Below, one piece after another: positions 41,963-52,965 of a stretch of 64,000 bases of DNA (position 1 is its first letter; each line of letters opens with the position of its first letter). The notes below the pieces were generated by a model that saw only the letters and a program-made list of their open reading frames with translations, ran no database searches and was not told where the DNA came from. The stretch is from Candida dubliniensis CD36 (Eukaryota; Ascomycota; Pichiomycetes; Serinales; Debaryomycetaceae), in NCBI RefSeq assembly GCF_000026945.1, contig NC_012864.1:496001-560000 (forward strand), in the 5' to 3' direction. Position numbers and translations under genes: made by a program.

Positions 41963-43987
41963 CTAATTATTGTTTGCAGTTATACATACAATTAGTTCAG
42001 ATGTAATTATTTCCCCAAATTGATTTATTTTTTCCTTAGTATCCATAATGAGAAACTCGTCAAAAGAACACCTTTGTAAGACTTGATTCACTTGAAAATA
42101 TGATAAGCCACATTCAGCTAGAAGGTTACCTTCTTGATCATCAGTATCAACAGAAAGGGTAGAATTTTCCGGACCCTCGACATTAAGTACTTGCAAGATC
42201 CAAACAACCAAATCTTGTGGTGGAATTAGGAATAATTTGATATTAAGGGACATACACAATACTTGAAGCTTTTGTAATTTTTTGCTGTTATATTTTAAGA
42301 ATATTGGTGTAGACACCGTAGAGAATAAAAGCAATGAACGGAAATGCTTTTTGAGGTGAAGGAGGGTTTTTAGAATTAAAAATTCGCCATGACCATCACT
42401 TTGGAAAAGGTAATCCGACAGTGTACAGTATATTCCAGTAGTGGCATTAACAATAATATCAATAGGAAGTTTGATTTTCATTTCCAACGCATGAACAACG
42501 TCAGACAACGATTTTGCTAACTGGTAATTGGTATCCCATAATGTTTCATTAATTATAATGTGTTGTGTTTTGGCAAAGACAGATTTGTCAATGGTGGTAA
42601 TCGACAATACAGAGCTGTTTATTTCTTCAATGGTCTCTTTATTTTGAGGAATTTTAGGTTCCACAAACAGTAACATAGATATCTCAGGTGGCAAAACTGC
42701 ATTTGAGACTGTGTCTAACTTTTTCCTTTTTCTTTTTCTTGAAGAAATTAGTTCATTCATAATATCTGTGTCATTATGATAGGTGGCAACATTAGTTTCG
42801 ATTTGGGTGTTGATTAGGCCATCAGACTTTGTTGGGGTATTATTTCTTTGTGGGTATTTAATGTTTACTGGTTTCAATTCCTGGGCACTTTCAGTTTTTG
42901 ATAGTTTAGGAAATGCATGTGTGGTTGTGGGTGGTATTGCCATTTGTACACTTGATATGATTGTTTTATCTGTGGTAGCCATAAAGTTTCTGTCTTGAGC
43001 AATGGTTTCTATAAGATATTTGTTAACAAAATTGGCAGTATCTACATTAAATGGATTCCATGTCATATTTTCAATCAATACACGCATTGGCAATTTCCAA
43101 TTATGTTTTTCGGGTTTGAGATGGCTGAAAATGAACTTTGAGATGATTACGACTGGACTATCTTTCATTTTGGTGTTGGGACATGCGACTGGTACTACTA
43201 AGTATTTCCCACTCTTGGTAACTCTATTTTGGTCGAGCAAATATTGGGTAATATCTTCCACACAAGGGTTTGGAAGCGAGCTATCATTGTATAACCACGG
43301 ATCATACCTCATCGTGTTAATGCAAGGTTCGAGTGGGGTAAAAATTAACTGACTTTCACAAAAGTACTTGCAACTTGGAGTTTTATCTTTAATTAGCAAA
43401 ACTTCTCGTTCAGGAATAGAGTGTTTTGGAATATGCGAGTTTAAATTATCCTGAGAAATACTGAACAAGTCAATAGAATCAGGCAAAACCCATTTTGGCA
43501 GTGGGTGTATTGATATACTCTTGTGTGAAGTATTGAAATTTATTGGAGAGTCTACTTTGAAACCCAGGTTTCTCCACTTTTTCATTTCACTATGCAAAGT
43601 TTGGAAGGGTGGTGGTGAATAAGGTTCAATAGACTCTAATTGAAGGACCTCGTTATTGTATGTGGGATTGATGTTAACATTGGGGTACCAATGGTGACGT
43701 TTAATTGTATTCTTGAAACCGGTATTACTTTCGGATATTGGGTTTTCACATTTCACAATGTACTTAGCAGCATTTAATTCATAAGGGAAAGGCCCCTTGA
43801 GGGTGACTTGAACAGGCGTAATCCGGATCAAGTCATGTAACTTAATCGATGTGCTTCTGTTTAGCTTTAGAGTTTCTGAAGTGAATTCGCGAGGGAGAAC
43901 AGTTTGCAAGTCACAACTTGGCATCAACTGCTTTGAGTGATGATTGAAGTACTCGAGAATTACTTTATTCAGTAGACAATCAGACAT
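41963..43987 (-). CDS. Probable Zip2/SHOC1-like XPF-family meiotic protein
   Basis: A 674-residue protein. The C-terminal third looks like an XPF-type nuclease fold without the catalytic GDxnERKxxxD motif: hydrophobic strands LLFVEPKI, HIIINETLW and IDIIVNATTGIYC, and LKKHFRSLLLFSTVSTPIFL. A degenerate helix-hairpin-helix follows (LLAECGLSYFQVNQVLQRCS, then FDEFLIM and INQFGEIIT). This arrangement is that of Zip2/SHOC1, the ZMM protein that binds branched recombination intermediates with Spo16. The N-terminal two thirds are fungus-variable. I infer the family from architecture; a different XPF-like pseudonuclease is possible. It shares its upstream region with no other gene; PER1 lies behind it on the same strand. 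Confidence 0.6.
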   Translation of the reverse strand: MSDCLLNKVILEYFNHHSKQLMPSCDLQTVLPREFTSETLKLNRSTSIKLHDLIRITPVQVTLKGPFPYELNAAKYIVKCENPISESNTGFKNTIKRHHWYPNVNINPTYNNEVLQLESIEPYSPPPFQTLHSEMKKWRNLGFKVDSPINFNTSHKSISIHPLPKWVLPDSIDLFSISQDNLNSHIPKHSIPEREVLLIKDKTPSCKYFCESQLIFTPLEPCINTMRYDPWLYNDSSLPNPCVEDITQYLLDQNRVTKSGKYLVVPVACPNTKMKDSPVVIISKFIFSHLKPEKHNWKLPMRVLIENMTWNPFNVDTANFVNKYLIETIAQDRNFMATTDKTIISSVQMAIPPTTTHAFPKLSKTESAQELKPVNIKYPQRNNTPTKSDGLINTQIETNVATYHNDTDIMNELISSRKRKRKKLDTVSNAVLPPEISMLLFVEPKIPQNKETIEEINSSVLSITTIDKSVFAKTQHIIINETLWDTNYQLAKSLSDVVHALEMKIKLPIDIIVNATTGIYCTLSDYLFQSDGHGEFLILKTLLHLKKHFRSLLLFSTVSTPIFLKYNSKKLQKLQVLCMSLNIKLFLIPPQDLVVWILQVLNVEGPENSTLSVDTDDQEGNLLAECGLSYFQVNQVLQRCSFDEFLIMDTKEKINQFGEIITSELIVCITANNN

Positions 43988-44216
43988 TATTTCTTGATAC
44001 TTGGTAATTAATACTCATTTTAACGTTTGTCTATTTTGGTTTTATTTTTTTGCAACCAAGTATTCGTTCCATCCTTATGGGGGGGGAAACTATACATAGG
44101 ACCGTTCAATTTCTACACTCCATAAAATCTTGCTACAGCTCACAAATAAAGTTATTACTCTATTATAAGTATTCGCATCTGAATACGTTACTAATAAATT
44201 GTATATTAAAATCACT

Positions 44217-45401
44217 CTACTCCTTCTTTTTCTTTTCTTCCTCTTGTATGTTTGACCATACATTCTCGTTTACATCCCATACTAGCCAATCGTACCAACC
44301 CATATATACTGGGAGGATTGTCACCAAATGCCATAAACTATGAGCATCGACTAAATCAAAAAACACTGGTGGAAAATCAAATACCTCCAACGCCATACCA
44401 CAGACAACAATAAAGCACAAAAGTAATGGATACAATGAGAACAATTTAGAGCTTCTTGTGAAAAATGAAGACAATATGATCCGTGAACTTTCGATGTAAT
44501 TCAAATGATTCAAGATCACTTTATTTTCAGTCTGTTCCAAATTATAATACTTGACATATAATCCAAAACACACCAAACAATAAAACACATTTTGGAAAAG
44601 CCCAACACAAATATTAGCTTGCATGTTATATGTGTACGACCAATCTGTGTATAATCGGTAGACATGATATGCATAGGCCAAAGCACAGGACAAGGAAAAC
44701 AACCATCGGTATACGACTCGGCTATGTTTATACAAGTTGAAATAACGAGCACCCAAGGCATGGAACTGGGTTAGCACTGTTAGTCCAGCAAAATAATAGT
44801 CCAACCTTTCAGTTAAAATATAGTCTCGGACATGGAAGATTGTTGAAAATAGCCAAGCACACATAGTCACTATCTGTACCACACAGATATTTGTGAATTG
44901 ATATTTTAAATTTGATGGCACCGAGTCATTGTTTATTACAGACCTCCATATTTTTTTGAAACTCTGATAATTCACATATAGATTCCCCAATGACATGATA
45001 ACACTAGTAAGCTCCTGAATGCCCAAGATTCTTAGAAATGGCCACTTACCATGGAATTGATAAATCTCTTCATGGTTTTTAATTCTCTCGCTGGTAATAA
45101 TTCTCTGGCATTGATAATCACAGTTCAGTTCGCAATTCCACCCAAGCAATCTAAGGTATAGCGGCAACGGCATCGAATCAAATTCCCAATATGGATTATA
45201 ATATTTGAATTCATAATCGGGGTTACTGCTCAATTCAGTATAAAATTCCTGTTGAATAATATGGTAAGGGTTATTGTGACAGGTTATTTGTTCACATTGA
45301 TATAGACAATCTTGGAAAGCATACAAGTCATCCCCAGGAGAAGCTAAAATAGTATATGCCAATAACGCAATTGTAAAGGTAAAATGTAGAAAGTGATTCA
45401 T
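44217..45401 (-). CDS. PER1: Per1/PGAP3, GPI-anchor lipid remodelling protein of the ER
   Basis: A 394-residue membrane protein. An N-terminal signal peptide (MNHFLHFTFTIALLAYTILA) is followed by a lumenal cysteine-rich segment (FQDCLYQCEQITC; NCELNCDYQCQRI). About seven hydrophobic segments follow, with the family blocks FHGKWPFLRILGIQELTSVI and DAHSLWHLVTILPVYMGW. The conserved histidines in the last segments fit the CREST superfamily of membrane hydrolases. Per1 removes the sn-2 acyl chain from GPI anchors, a step that affects cell-wall and surface proteins. Length compares with 357 residues in S. cerevisiae. Confidence 0.93.
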   Translation of the reverse strand: MNHFLHFTFTIALLAYTILASPGDDLYAFQDCLYQCEQITCHNNPYHIIQQEFYTELSSNPDYEFKYYNPYWEFDSMPLPLYLRLLGWNCELNCDYQCQRIITSERIKNHEEIYQFHGKWPFLRILGIQELTSVIMSLGNLYVNYQSFKKIWRSVINNDSVPSNLKYQFTNICVVQIVTMCAWLFSTIFHVRDYILTERLDYYFAGLTVLTQFHALGARYFNLYKHSRVVYRWLFSLSCALAYAYHVYRLYTDWSYTYNMQANICVGLFQNVFYCLVCFGLYVKYYNLEQTENKVILNHLNYIESSRIILSSFFTRSSKLFSLYPLLLCFIVVCGMALEVFDFPPVFFDLVDAHSLWHLVTILPVYMGWYDWLVWDVNENVWSNIQEEEKKKKE

Positions 45402-46149
45402 GATTGAAAAGTTAGGTGGTTGTGGCTACCCTTCTAAACAAAACCCTCTGGGATTGATATTTTTTAACAAACACACAAAGAAAAGTTTTTTTTTTTTTTT
45501 CTTGTCCCCTGATCCTGTTTCTATTCCTTGTTGGGTGACATTCTAGATTTATTTTCACGCGAAAGTAATCAGCTGGGAGAATAAGTAGTCGAATTGCAAC
45601 CAGACATTGTGTGTATTGTTGTAAATTAATTAAGCTTTACAGTAATACCAAGTTGTAAGAAAATTGGCCCATGGATGTATTTCAAGGGATTTGAAAATTT
45701 CATGATTCACGACAAATAATCACCATTTAAGGACATTTCCAATTCAAACGGAGTCCAAGAAACCCGTGGTCAATGGCTTTAAATTAACTTGGTAATACAA
45801 TCAGTTTATTACACGAGTCAACTAATTGTGCATGGTCAATAACATTACGCGGAGAGATATATGGTAAATAATTCTGGTCAAATTGTGTTGAAGTGTTGTT
45901 CGTTGATTCTTACTCAACTGAATTATTCTTTGCAACAAAAATTCCGCATTTATCCTAAGTTGTTAATTGCAAGTGAACACGTAACTACGATACCCACCGT
46001 ATGAACAAATTAGGGATTCCCTAGTAAATTTTTCACTATAAATACGGCCCAAAAAACCCATTAAATCAATAATTTTCTTTTTGGGGGTTTCGACTCCTAA
46101 CCACTAATTCCTGGATTGGCCAGCATTCTCGGCTAGGTTGCAATCAATC

Positions 46150-46318
46150 ATGGCTGGTTTTGAGAGGAACATTACAGGTATGTGAGTTATCATTCTAAGT
46201 TATATATTGAACTACATACCAATCAAAAAAAATAGAAAAGGACAAGGACAGCCCATGGGTACTTGCTGGTAAATGGGGATTGACTTTTAAAAATTCAATT
46301 TATAGGAGATACAAATAA
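46150..46318 (+). CDS. Candidate tiny spliced ORF (36 aa), unverified
   Basis: A TATAAATA at about 46038 precedes an ATG at 46150. The frame MAGFERNIT runs into a GTATGT donor at 46178. Splicing to the AATAG acceptor ending at 46235 (58-nt intron) keeps the frame, adds EKDKDSPWVLAGKWG and LTFKNSIYRRYK, and stops at 46316-46318. Only a weak branch-like TTCTAAG is present, and the donor lies in a GGTATGT/ACATACC inverted repeat. No homologue is known to me. It is a pattern, not an established gene; chance is quite possible. Confidence 0.2.
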
Positions 46319-47365
46319 TCAATAAATAGAAGATATTCTTTGCGCTTCAGGGTTGGATAGAAATATAGAATACAGTGAGGACAGTACATGCAATCCAACA
46401 CGAAAAATAGGAGGTAATTGGTAACTATCTATCCACCACCATAGTACACTCTATTATGCTAGTTTACCAATACTTGAAAACCATAAGAACTCTCTCTGTT
46501 GTCAGGTCACTATACGTTGTTGATTTAAACGATGAAATAACTACACCTGATGTTTTTTGCTGGTTCTGCTTTGATTTGTTTTTGAGACGTGCTACTTCCA
46601 GGGAATATTCATTCCTGTTCTTGTCAAAGAATGATTGGTTGGGTGCAACTCTATCGACTGGCAAGCATTGGCTGAAAAAATTTAATGTCGCATAAAGTCT
46701 CCTAGCGACACACAAAAGTCCTTTTTTGCAGACTTTTTCTACTTGCACGCGTCTATATACAACGACATAAAGATTACGCCTCCACCCAACACAAACTTAC
46801 TGACCATAGTTATTTACTTCTAAATTAAACCTCAACATTATGGCAGTTTGATCTTAACTGAGCTTAGAACGAACCGATCATAATTGTAATATCTTAAATA
46901 AGAATCTAAAAATTTCACTTAAGGATATTTAATATGGGAAAGCACCTTAGTTGTTGTATTCACTGAGTTACACTCCACATCAGATCATAAATAGTTTTAT
47001 TTCAATTAAATCACTTCTCTAACATTTGTGAAAGTGTGTATTGCAATTCTCTAGTTTCTCATACGGTTCAATCAAAGCATATTTTTTTTTTTTTCACTGT
47101 TGTGTATAAGCTAACCACATTTGGCGATTAACTTACTACCTTCTATATAAAGAAGAGAAGCACTACATTCTAGCTACCAACTAAATAATACTAAATGAAA
47201 ATATAAATATAAATACAAATATAAAAATGAAAAAAAATACTAACTACCAAAATCTCTACTACCAACAATAATAATTCAAAAAAAAAAAAAAAAAACGAAA
47301 TGGAGATTAAATAATATATTGACACAGTAGGATTTGTTCTTTTTCTTTGAAAAATTTTCTATTCT

Positions 47366-47400
47366 ATTTTATTTTATTTTATTTTATTTTATTTTATTTT
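47366..47400 (+). repeat. (ATTTT)7 pentanucleotide microsatellite
   Basis: Seven tandem ATTTT units just beyond the CST20 stop codon, probably in its 3' untranslated region on the opposite strand. Confidence 0.9.
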
Positions 47401-47433
47401 TTTCAATGTTTGATTTTCTGGATGATTTTAATT

Positions 47434-50400
47434 TCATTGTTCTGATTCACTCATCTTCTTCAATCGGGCAATTTTCACTAATGGACTTAACGAAGATACA
47501 TCATCACATCCTGTAATAAATGCATCATGCAATAATTCGTCGGCATCAGCTCTCTTATTGAAATCAACTTGTAAACACCATGCCAAAAACTTTCTGATAT
47601 CATAACTCAAAGATTCTGGATCCTTCAATTTAGGAGTACCATTAGTAGCAATAAGATATAATGCTCTCAATGGAGTTTCATTCAAGTATGGTGGCTCACC
47701 TTCCAACATCTCTATGATCATAATTCCTAATGACCAAACATCAACTTTTGGACCATATTCTTTACGAGAAACAATTTCTGGAGCCATCCAATATGGAGTA
47801 CCAACCATAGTGATACGTTTCAGATTAATTTCATTGATTTGAGCACAGAATCCAAAATCAGTAATCTTAATGTTTCCATCCATGTTTAACAAAATGTTGT
47901 CAGATTTAATATCACGATGGATCACCCCTTTGGAATGCAAAAACTTCAATCCCTTTAAAGTTTCACGACATACAACTCCAATTTGGCCTTCTGTCATAAC
48001 ACTATGAGTAACTATATCTGTAAGTGAACCCCCTTCCATATATTCCATAATCACCCATAAATCGCCTTTCAAAAGATACGAATCAATAAAATTGACAATG
48101 TTGGGATGCAGACTACCTTTCATCACTAAGATTTCATTGATAATTAACTCCTTCTTTGGCTGTTGTTCTAAATTCATTTGCTTGATGGCAACGATATTTG
48201 ACCTGTCACGAATATCATGAGCAAGGAAAACTCCACCAGATGCACCTTGTCCAATCTTTACCAAATCAATATACAATTCATTTGGATCACCAGGATTACA
48301 AATTGTCTTCAATTTGGCAATAATCTGTAAGTTTTTCCGTTTCTTCTCTTCTCGTTTCTTTTGCGCAATCAATGCCGCTTGTTTGGCATCACGTCCACCA
48401 CCAGAACCAGTAGGTTGTTTCTTGTTTGGTATAGGTACTGGCGGGGCATTATTACTAGCACCAGCAGTACCTGTAGTAGCAGCATTGGTTCTCAACTCAG
48501 AAATATTTTGTTCAGCATTGTGCTGTTTATTCTTTTCTCGTAGTTTTTGTATTTCTTCAATTTCTCTAGCCTTCTTCTCACGTAGTTTCTGTTGGGCTTC
48601 TTGATACTTAGTTTGTTGAATTTCATAGATGTTAGTCGGTGCAGTCGCATCAGCTAATGCTTGCAGAGGAGCAGTACGTTGTTGAGGTATCTCAACATTT
48701 TGATCAGATAATATATTGGCCGGTGGAGGTGGTGGAGGAGGTGGTGGTGGTGGCGCTCTATGAGCTTTAAACTCATTTACTCTTTGCTTAGGTAAAGCGT
48801 TGTTCTCACCAAAAGCAGCACTTGATGGAATAGGGGCAGTCGTCGATCCATTTGTTGCTGGTCTCAATTGACTAGACAAAGACGCTGAATGGGACTTTGA
48901 TTTAGGAATTACTGGCAATGACGGTGGAGGAGGAGCAGGAGCGATATGGGTAAATTTATCCCCACTTTTTCTAGACCGCATTGATTTTAATGATTTCGAC
49001 GAGAGTGAACGAATCTTTATCTTATTTGGAGAAACTTCTTGATGTGATTTAGGGGTTGATGAACGAAGATCCGATTGTGAATCATTCCTTGGCAATGGTT
49101 GTGAAGAAGGTGTTCTGTGTGACCCACTCATAGCAGAAAGCGGTGTTGATGGTGGTTTAGGAGCTGGCCTGCTTGGAATAAATTGATTCTCTTGAATATG
49201 AGATGTTGGCGTCTTTGGTGTATATTGAACATTATCGTCATGTTGCAGCTGTTTACTATCCGTCTTTGGTACTGATTGAGATGGGGTACTTGTTTTCTGT
49301 TCAATGCTGCTTCTTTCAACGACCGATGAAGGTGGTGTACGATGTGGACTTGAAGGAGCACCACCGCCACTACTACTGCCACCTGGTGTTGCTGGTGGAG
49401 TATTTTCATTAGACCAACCACTTGAACTACTTTTATTATTGTCAAACTGAAACTTCTTAAATGCAGCGTCATCCGGATTCTCGCTTGTATCTTGATAAAA
49501 GGCCACTATATCCATCACTGCTTGTGGATGCTGTTGTTGTTCCTTCTTTGTAATACCACTGGCAGATAATAACCTTTCCCACTCTATTGGCAAACCCGTG
49601 TATGAACCATTATCATCAATGCCTACATGGGCAAGATGTTTGGCATTGAATGGGGTACTGATCTTGATATTGACTTCCTGAGAATGGCTATTCAGAGCTG
49701 AATTTGAAGAAGACGATGATGACGATGACTTGCTTTTCCCAAACATCGAGGAAAACACGCCTCGGACCTTACCTCCGCTTTTTCGTTTCTTGCCATTCTT
49801 GGGTGACAGGTTTGAATTTATGCCGACCCCCAAAGGCTCTAGCGATGATGAGCTAGTATTTGTCGCTTGTTGGTGAAACTTGTTGTGGTTAGGGATGACG
49901 GGAGTTATTGCTGCTGTTTGGTTATGCGCCGTTGATTTTGCTGTACCAGATCTCGAGTTTTTCACCACTGTCGAAGTTGATGTTCCCGAAGTATTTCTTG
50001 AAGTTCCACTAGTATTTTGTGATAATTGACGGGGCAGATCGTCAATATTTTCGTCATCTCGTGTTGGTATTCCTTGCAAGGTATCGTTTCTTAAAAGGTT
50101 TGGGGAATCTGTAGCACTACTTGAAGTGTCCGGTTCCAGATCCAATTCACTTTTAGTTAACAAATTATCTATATCAACTGGTGGTGCTGCTTGTGAAGGT
50201 TTCCCAGGGTCCAAAGTAGACTTGTAACTTGATAAATGAGAACCTCGAGTAGAAGTTGGATTTGACGGGATCTTATGCACAGAAGCCGATGAAGATATAT
50301 CCAGACTCATATCATGATATGACGATGTCTTTGAATTTGGAATCGGTGGCGGTCCACTGCGGGGTGCAGACAAGCTTGCATTTTCATTTTGGTGTTGTAA

Positions 50401-51012
50401 GGTCGATGGCACATCTTGAAAAGATTGTGTTTGTTCTTCCTCTATAACAGCTGGTGAAACGTTATTTGCATCCATTGCATTTATAGTACCAGGACTTTCA
50501 AGAGTACCAGGAGAATACGAATCTTTGCTGGTACGCTTATTTATTGATTTAGTTAGCTCAGTGTACTGTTTTTCATTGTCACTATCATCATTTTGGTGCA
50601 AACCTTTCACATTGAATGTACCTGGCATTCTAGGAGGCATTCCTTGTGTTTTTTCATCATCATCTTCATTTTGTTCCTTATCACTCTCGATGTGGTTGTT
50701 GCGTGATTGTTGTAAATCATCAACATCGCCAGATACAGATTTTGTAAACGCGTCATTAATTTCCCCTGTATCGACCCGATCTTGATCAAATTGTTTTATT
50801 TTCTCGTGCATTGGAGACCCTAAACTTAAAGAAGAAGTGTTGGCTGATGTAGTATTCATGACCTGAGTTGGGGGTGCTAGTGGTGTCGATCCAACTTCAG
50901 GTGCAGAAGATACCCTAGAACGAGGGTTTGATTCTGTATTGTGTGAATGGGAAGTCTTCCTTGGATCTGTTATAGACGTGGGTGTGGAATTATTCTCTGA
51001 AAGTATACTCAT
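47434..51012 (-). CDS. CST20: Cst20, PAK/Ste20-family protein kinase
   Basis: A 1192-residue PAK kinase. A CRIB/p21-binding domain is at about residues 451-478 ([20 protein letters not shown]). A proline-rich stretch ([12 protein letters not shown]) and a coiled coil ([20 protein letters not shown]) precede the kinase domain, which has a glycine loop at about 921 (GQGASGG), lysine 944, HRD aspartate 1034 and DFG at 1052. Cst20 is activated by Cdc42 and feeds the Cek1 MAPK cascade for mating and filamentation. CTG at 47821-47823 (residue 1064) sits at the invariant PAK serine of the activation loop, so CTG reads serine here. CTG at 48109-48111 (residue 968) and 49807-49809 (402) also fall where serine is expected. 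The long disordered N terminus is repeat-rich and differs from the C. albicans protein as I recall it. Confidence 0.96.
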   Translation of the reverse strand: MSILSENNSTPTSITDPRKTSHSHNTESNPRSRVSSAPEVGSTPLAPPTQVMNTTSANTSSLSLGSPMHEKIKQFDQDRVDTGEINDAFTKSVSGDVDDLQQSRNNHIESDKEQNEDDDEKTQGMPPRMPGTFNVKGLHQNDDSDNEKQYTELTKSINKRTSKDSYSPGTLESPGTINAMDANNVSPAVIEEEQTQSFQDVPSTLQHQNENASLSAPRSGPPPIPNSKTSSYHDMSLDISSSASVHKIPSNPTSTRGSHLSSYKSTLDPGKPSQAAPPVDIDNLLTKSELDLEPDTSSSATDSPNLLRNDTLQGIPTRDDENIDDLPRQLSQNTSGTSRNTSGTSTSTVVKNSRSGTAKSTAHNQTAAITPVIPNHNKFHQQATNTSSSSLEPLGVGINSNLSPKNGKKRKSGGKVRGVFSSMFGKSKSSSSSSSSNSALNSHSQEVNIKISTPFNAKHLAHVGIDDNGSYTGLPIEWERLLSASGITKKEQQQHPQAVMDIVAFYQDTSENPDDAAFKKFQFDNNKSSSSGWSNENTPPATPGGSSSGGGAPSSPHRTPPSSVVERSSIEQKTSTPSQSVPKTDSKQLQHDDNVQYTPKTPTSHIQENQFIPSRPAPKPPSTPLSAMSGSHRTPSSQPLPRNDSQSDLRSSTPKSHQEVSPNKIKIRSLSSKSLKSMRSRKSGDKFTHIAPAPPPPSLPVIPKSKSHSASLSSQLRPATNGSTTAPIPSSAAFGENNALPKQRVNEFKAHRAPPPPPPPPPPPANILSDQNVEIPQQRTAPLQALADATAPTNIYEIQQTKYQEAQQKLREKKAREIEEIQKLREKNKQHNAEQNISELRTNAATTGTAGASNNAPPVPIPNKKQPTGSGGGRDAKQAALIAQKKREEKKRKNLQIIAKLKTICNPGDPNELYIDLVKIGQGASGGVFLAHDIRDRSNIVAIKQMNLEQQPKKELIINEILVMKGSLHPNIVNFIDSYLLKGDLWVIMEYMEGGSLTDIVTHSVMTEGQIGVVCRETLKGLKFLHSKGVIHRDIKSDNILLNMDGNIKITDFGFCAQINEINLKRITMVGTPYWMAPEIVSRKEYGPKVDVWSLGIMIIEMLEGEPPYLNETPLRALYLIATNGTPKLKDPESLSYDIRKFLAWCLQVDFNKRADADELLHDAFITGCDDVSSLSPLVKIARLKKMSESEQ

Positions 51013-51369
51013 GGTGGCTTTATTCAGTTCTGATTAACGTAACGGGATGAAGAATCAGCAAAAAGTGCAATTATTATTTTAAGACTGGTCTTGCAAACTT
51101 ATTTCTATCCCTTGTGACTTGTACACTTGATTCTTTTTTCTCCAACTGGAACACAAATATGCGATAAATCTTGAATGTTAATTGGAAACTATTAGGATTT
51201 TGTCGATGGTTGGTGTAATAAACTAAATCGAGACAAGACAAAACAAAATAAAATAGAATCCAATACGTTGTGGAGTGTAAGAAGGTGTACGGGTGTATAT
51301 ACGTCAGTTTTATAATGTGATTCGGTTAAATTGTATTATGTAACCTGTAAATGATTGTAAGGAGGATAC

Positions 51370-51370
<1 letters not shown>

Positions 51371-51405
<35 letters not shown>
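51371..51405 (+). repeat. (GTT)n microsatellite, about 11-12 units
   Basis: Uninterrupted GTT units in the CST20 upstream region. Confidence 0.9.
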
Positions 51406-52703
51406 CTAAATGAAAATGAATGTATGAGAGTGTGTATGTTCAACAGAGAGAATATATTGATAATATTTTTTTTTCCTTTCAGGTTTTTTTTTTTTCTTTC
51501 TTTTCGTTTTGAGGATTTTTTTTTTGATTTTTTGATTATTGGGAATTAAAATTCTTGAAGAATTAGAGAAATTATTAAACTACCTACTCAACTATCAATT
51601 ACTTTTAATACTAATAGAATGATAATAATTAATAATAGTAAAATTTTTTTTTTGAAATAACAAAGGCAATTAAAAAAAAAAAAAGACACATAGAAAGATT
51701 GTTAAAGATTAAGACACAGAAGAAAACAAAAGACATTATTGGAAAAAAGTATTAGTACAAGAAACAATAGGATTACTCATACTAATTGCAACAAATACTT
51801 TTGTCTCTTTGTTCATCATAGTCAACCAAAAATTTATTAGGGTAGTGTCCAAATGTCTCTTTAATCAATCTAAATACTTTTGTCCTACTTTTACTCTACT
51901 TTGTTCATAATAGGATTTGTTTCTTTTTTTTTAGATTAGCTCAAGGTTAAAAAATATCATAAAGTTTTATCAATTTAAAAGTGTTGGTGGTGGTGCTGCA
52001 GGCTGCCAACTATTAGAGTATATAACTACTAAGCTAATTTGTTTAATTATGTGAGTATATGTTCAAGAGTTAAGCATTGAAGAAGAGGAGTCAAAAAAAA
52101 AAAAAATAATAGACAACACAAAATTATACATAGTCGAACAGAATAAAATACCGGAAGGGGAATCTCATTACAACCAATCTACAACAAAAGAAAGTAAAGC
52201 TCTGTTGGTATTGCAATAAATTACATTCCTGATTGTTTATCTAAATTTTGTTTTGACATAATTTATCTATGTACCCCCCCCCCATTCGTGTATGGTTTAC
52301 TAGCGGAAGAAGAAGAGGAATTGATTGATCAGAAGTTTTTGTTGAGCTCCACACGCACATGAACACGCGTACACGCACACGCACGAGACACACACCCTTC
52401 AATTCAATTCTTCCCTTACTTTTCTCCAAATGGAAAAAAAGGAGAAGAACCAAATTCTCGACTTTTTTTGATAGACCAACTTAATCTAAAATAACTAAAA
52501 CACAAGTAACAAAAAAACAGTAGTAGTAGTTTATTTAGATATACTCAATTGCTCATATCACAAAATCACCCCCTAGTAAAAAAGATTGGTTTGTGTTATT
52601 TTGTAAAAAATGTAACATAATACAAACCCTATAACAATTACAACCAATACTCAGCACAAACTGACAAAGTTTATCAATTAGTTTACTTGACTACTATTTC
52701 CAG

Positions 52704-52716
52704 CCCCCCCCCCCCC
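52704..52716 (+). repeat. C13 homopolymer
   Basis: Thirteen consecutive C in AT-rich DNA; a second run, C10, is at 52274-52283. Such runs are rare in this AT-rich genome and prone to sequencing error. Confidence 0.9.
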
Positions 52717-52965
52717 AATGACATGTAAGAGGCGGATTATAGACCCCCTTAGTAACCACCTGTTATTGATAATAGTTGTAAAAGTTAGAGTGGAAGTACA
52801 GAAACCAAGTATAATTGAAAATCCATCTATTAATACTAGATTGTAAACCCAAATTCACCAATGGTGAGTCTATATTTCTGTTGTCTATTAACGTGTTTTT
52901 AAAAAGTATCTATTATAAATTGGATCTCTCCTCCCACCCGCAAGTGTTATTCAACTAACCCTAAT

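Larger units (their letters stand above)
45402..47433. other. 2 kb region between PER1 and CST20
   Basis: Upstream of PER1 and downstream of CST20. It contains a possible tiny spliced gene at 46150-46318 (listed separately). Seven tandem ATTTT units occupy roughly 47366-47400, and an A run lies near 47279-47295. No tRNA was seen. Confidence 0.4.
51013..52965. other. 1.95 kb CST20 upstream region with repeats and C homopolymers
   Basis: Holds a GTT trinucleotide run (51371-51405), A and T tracts, C10 at 52274-52283 and C13 at 52704-52716. A CACGCAC-rich stretch lies near 52353-52390. No gene was seen. Confidence 0.5.

Noticed and set aside
46464..46748. 94-codon minus-strand frame in the PER1-CST20 gap
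   Set aside because: Overlaps a 79-codon frame on the plus strand with no sign of homology.
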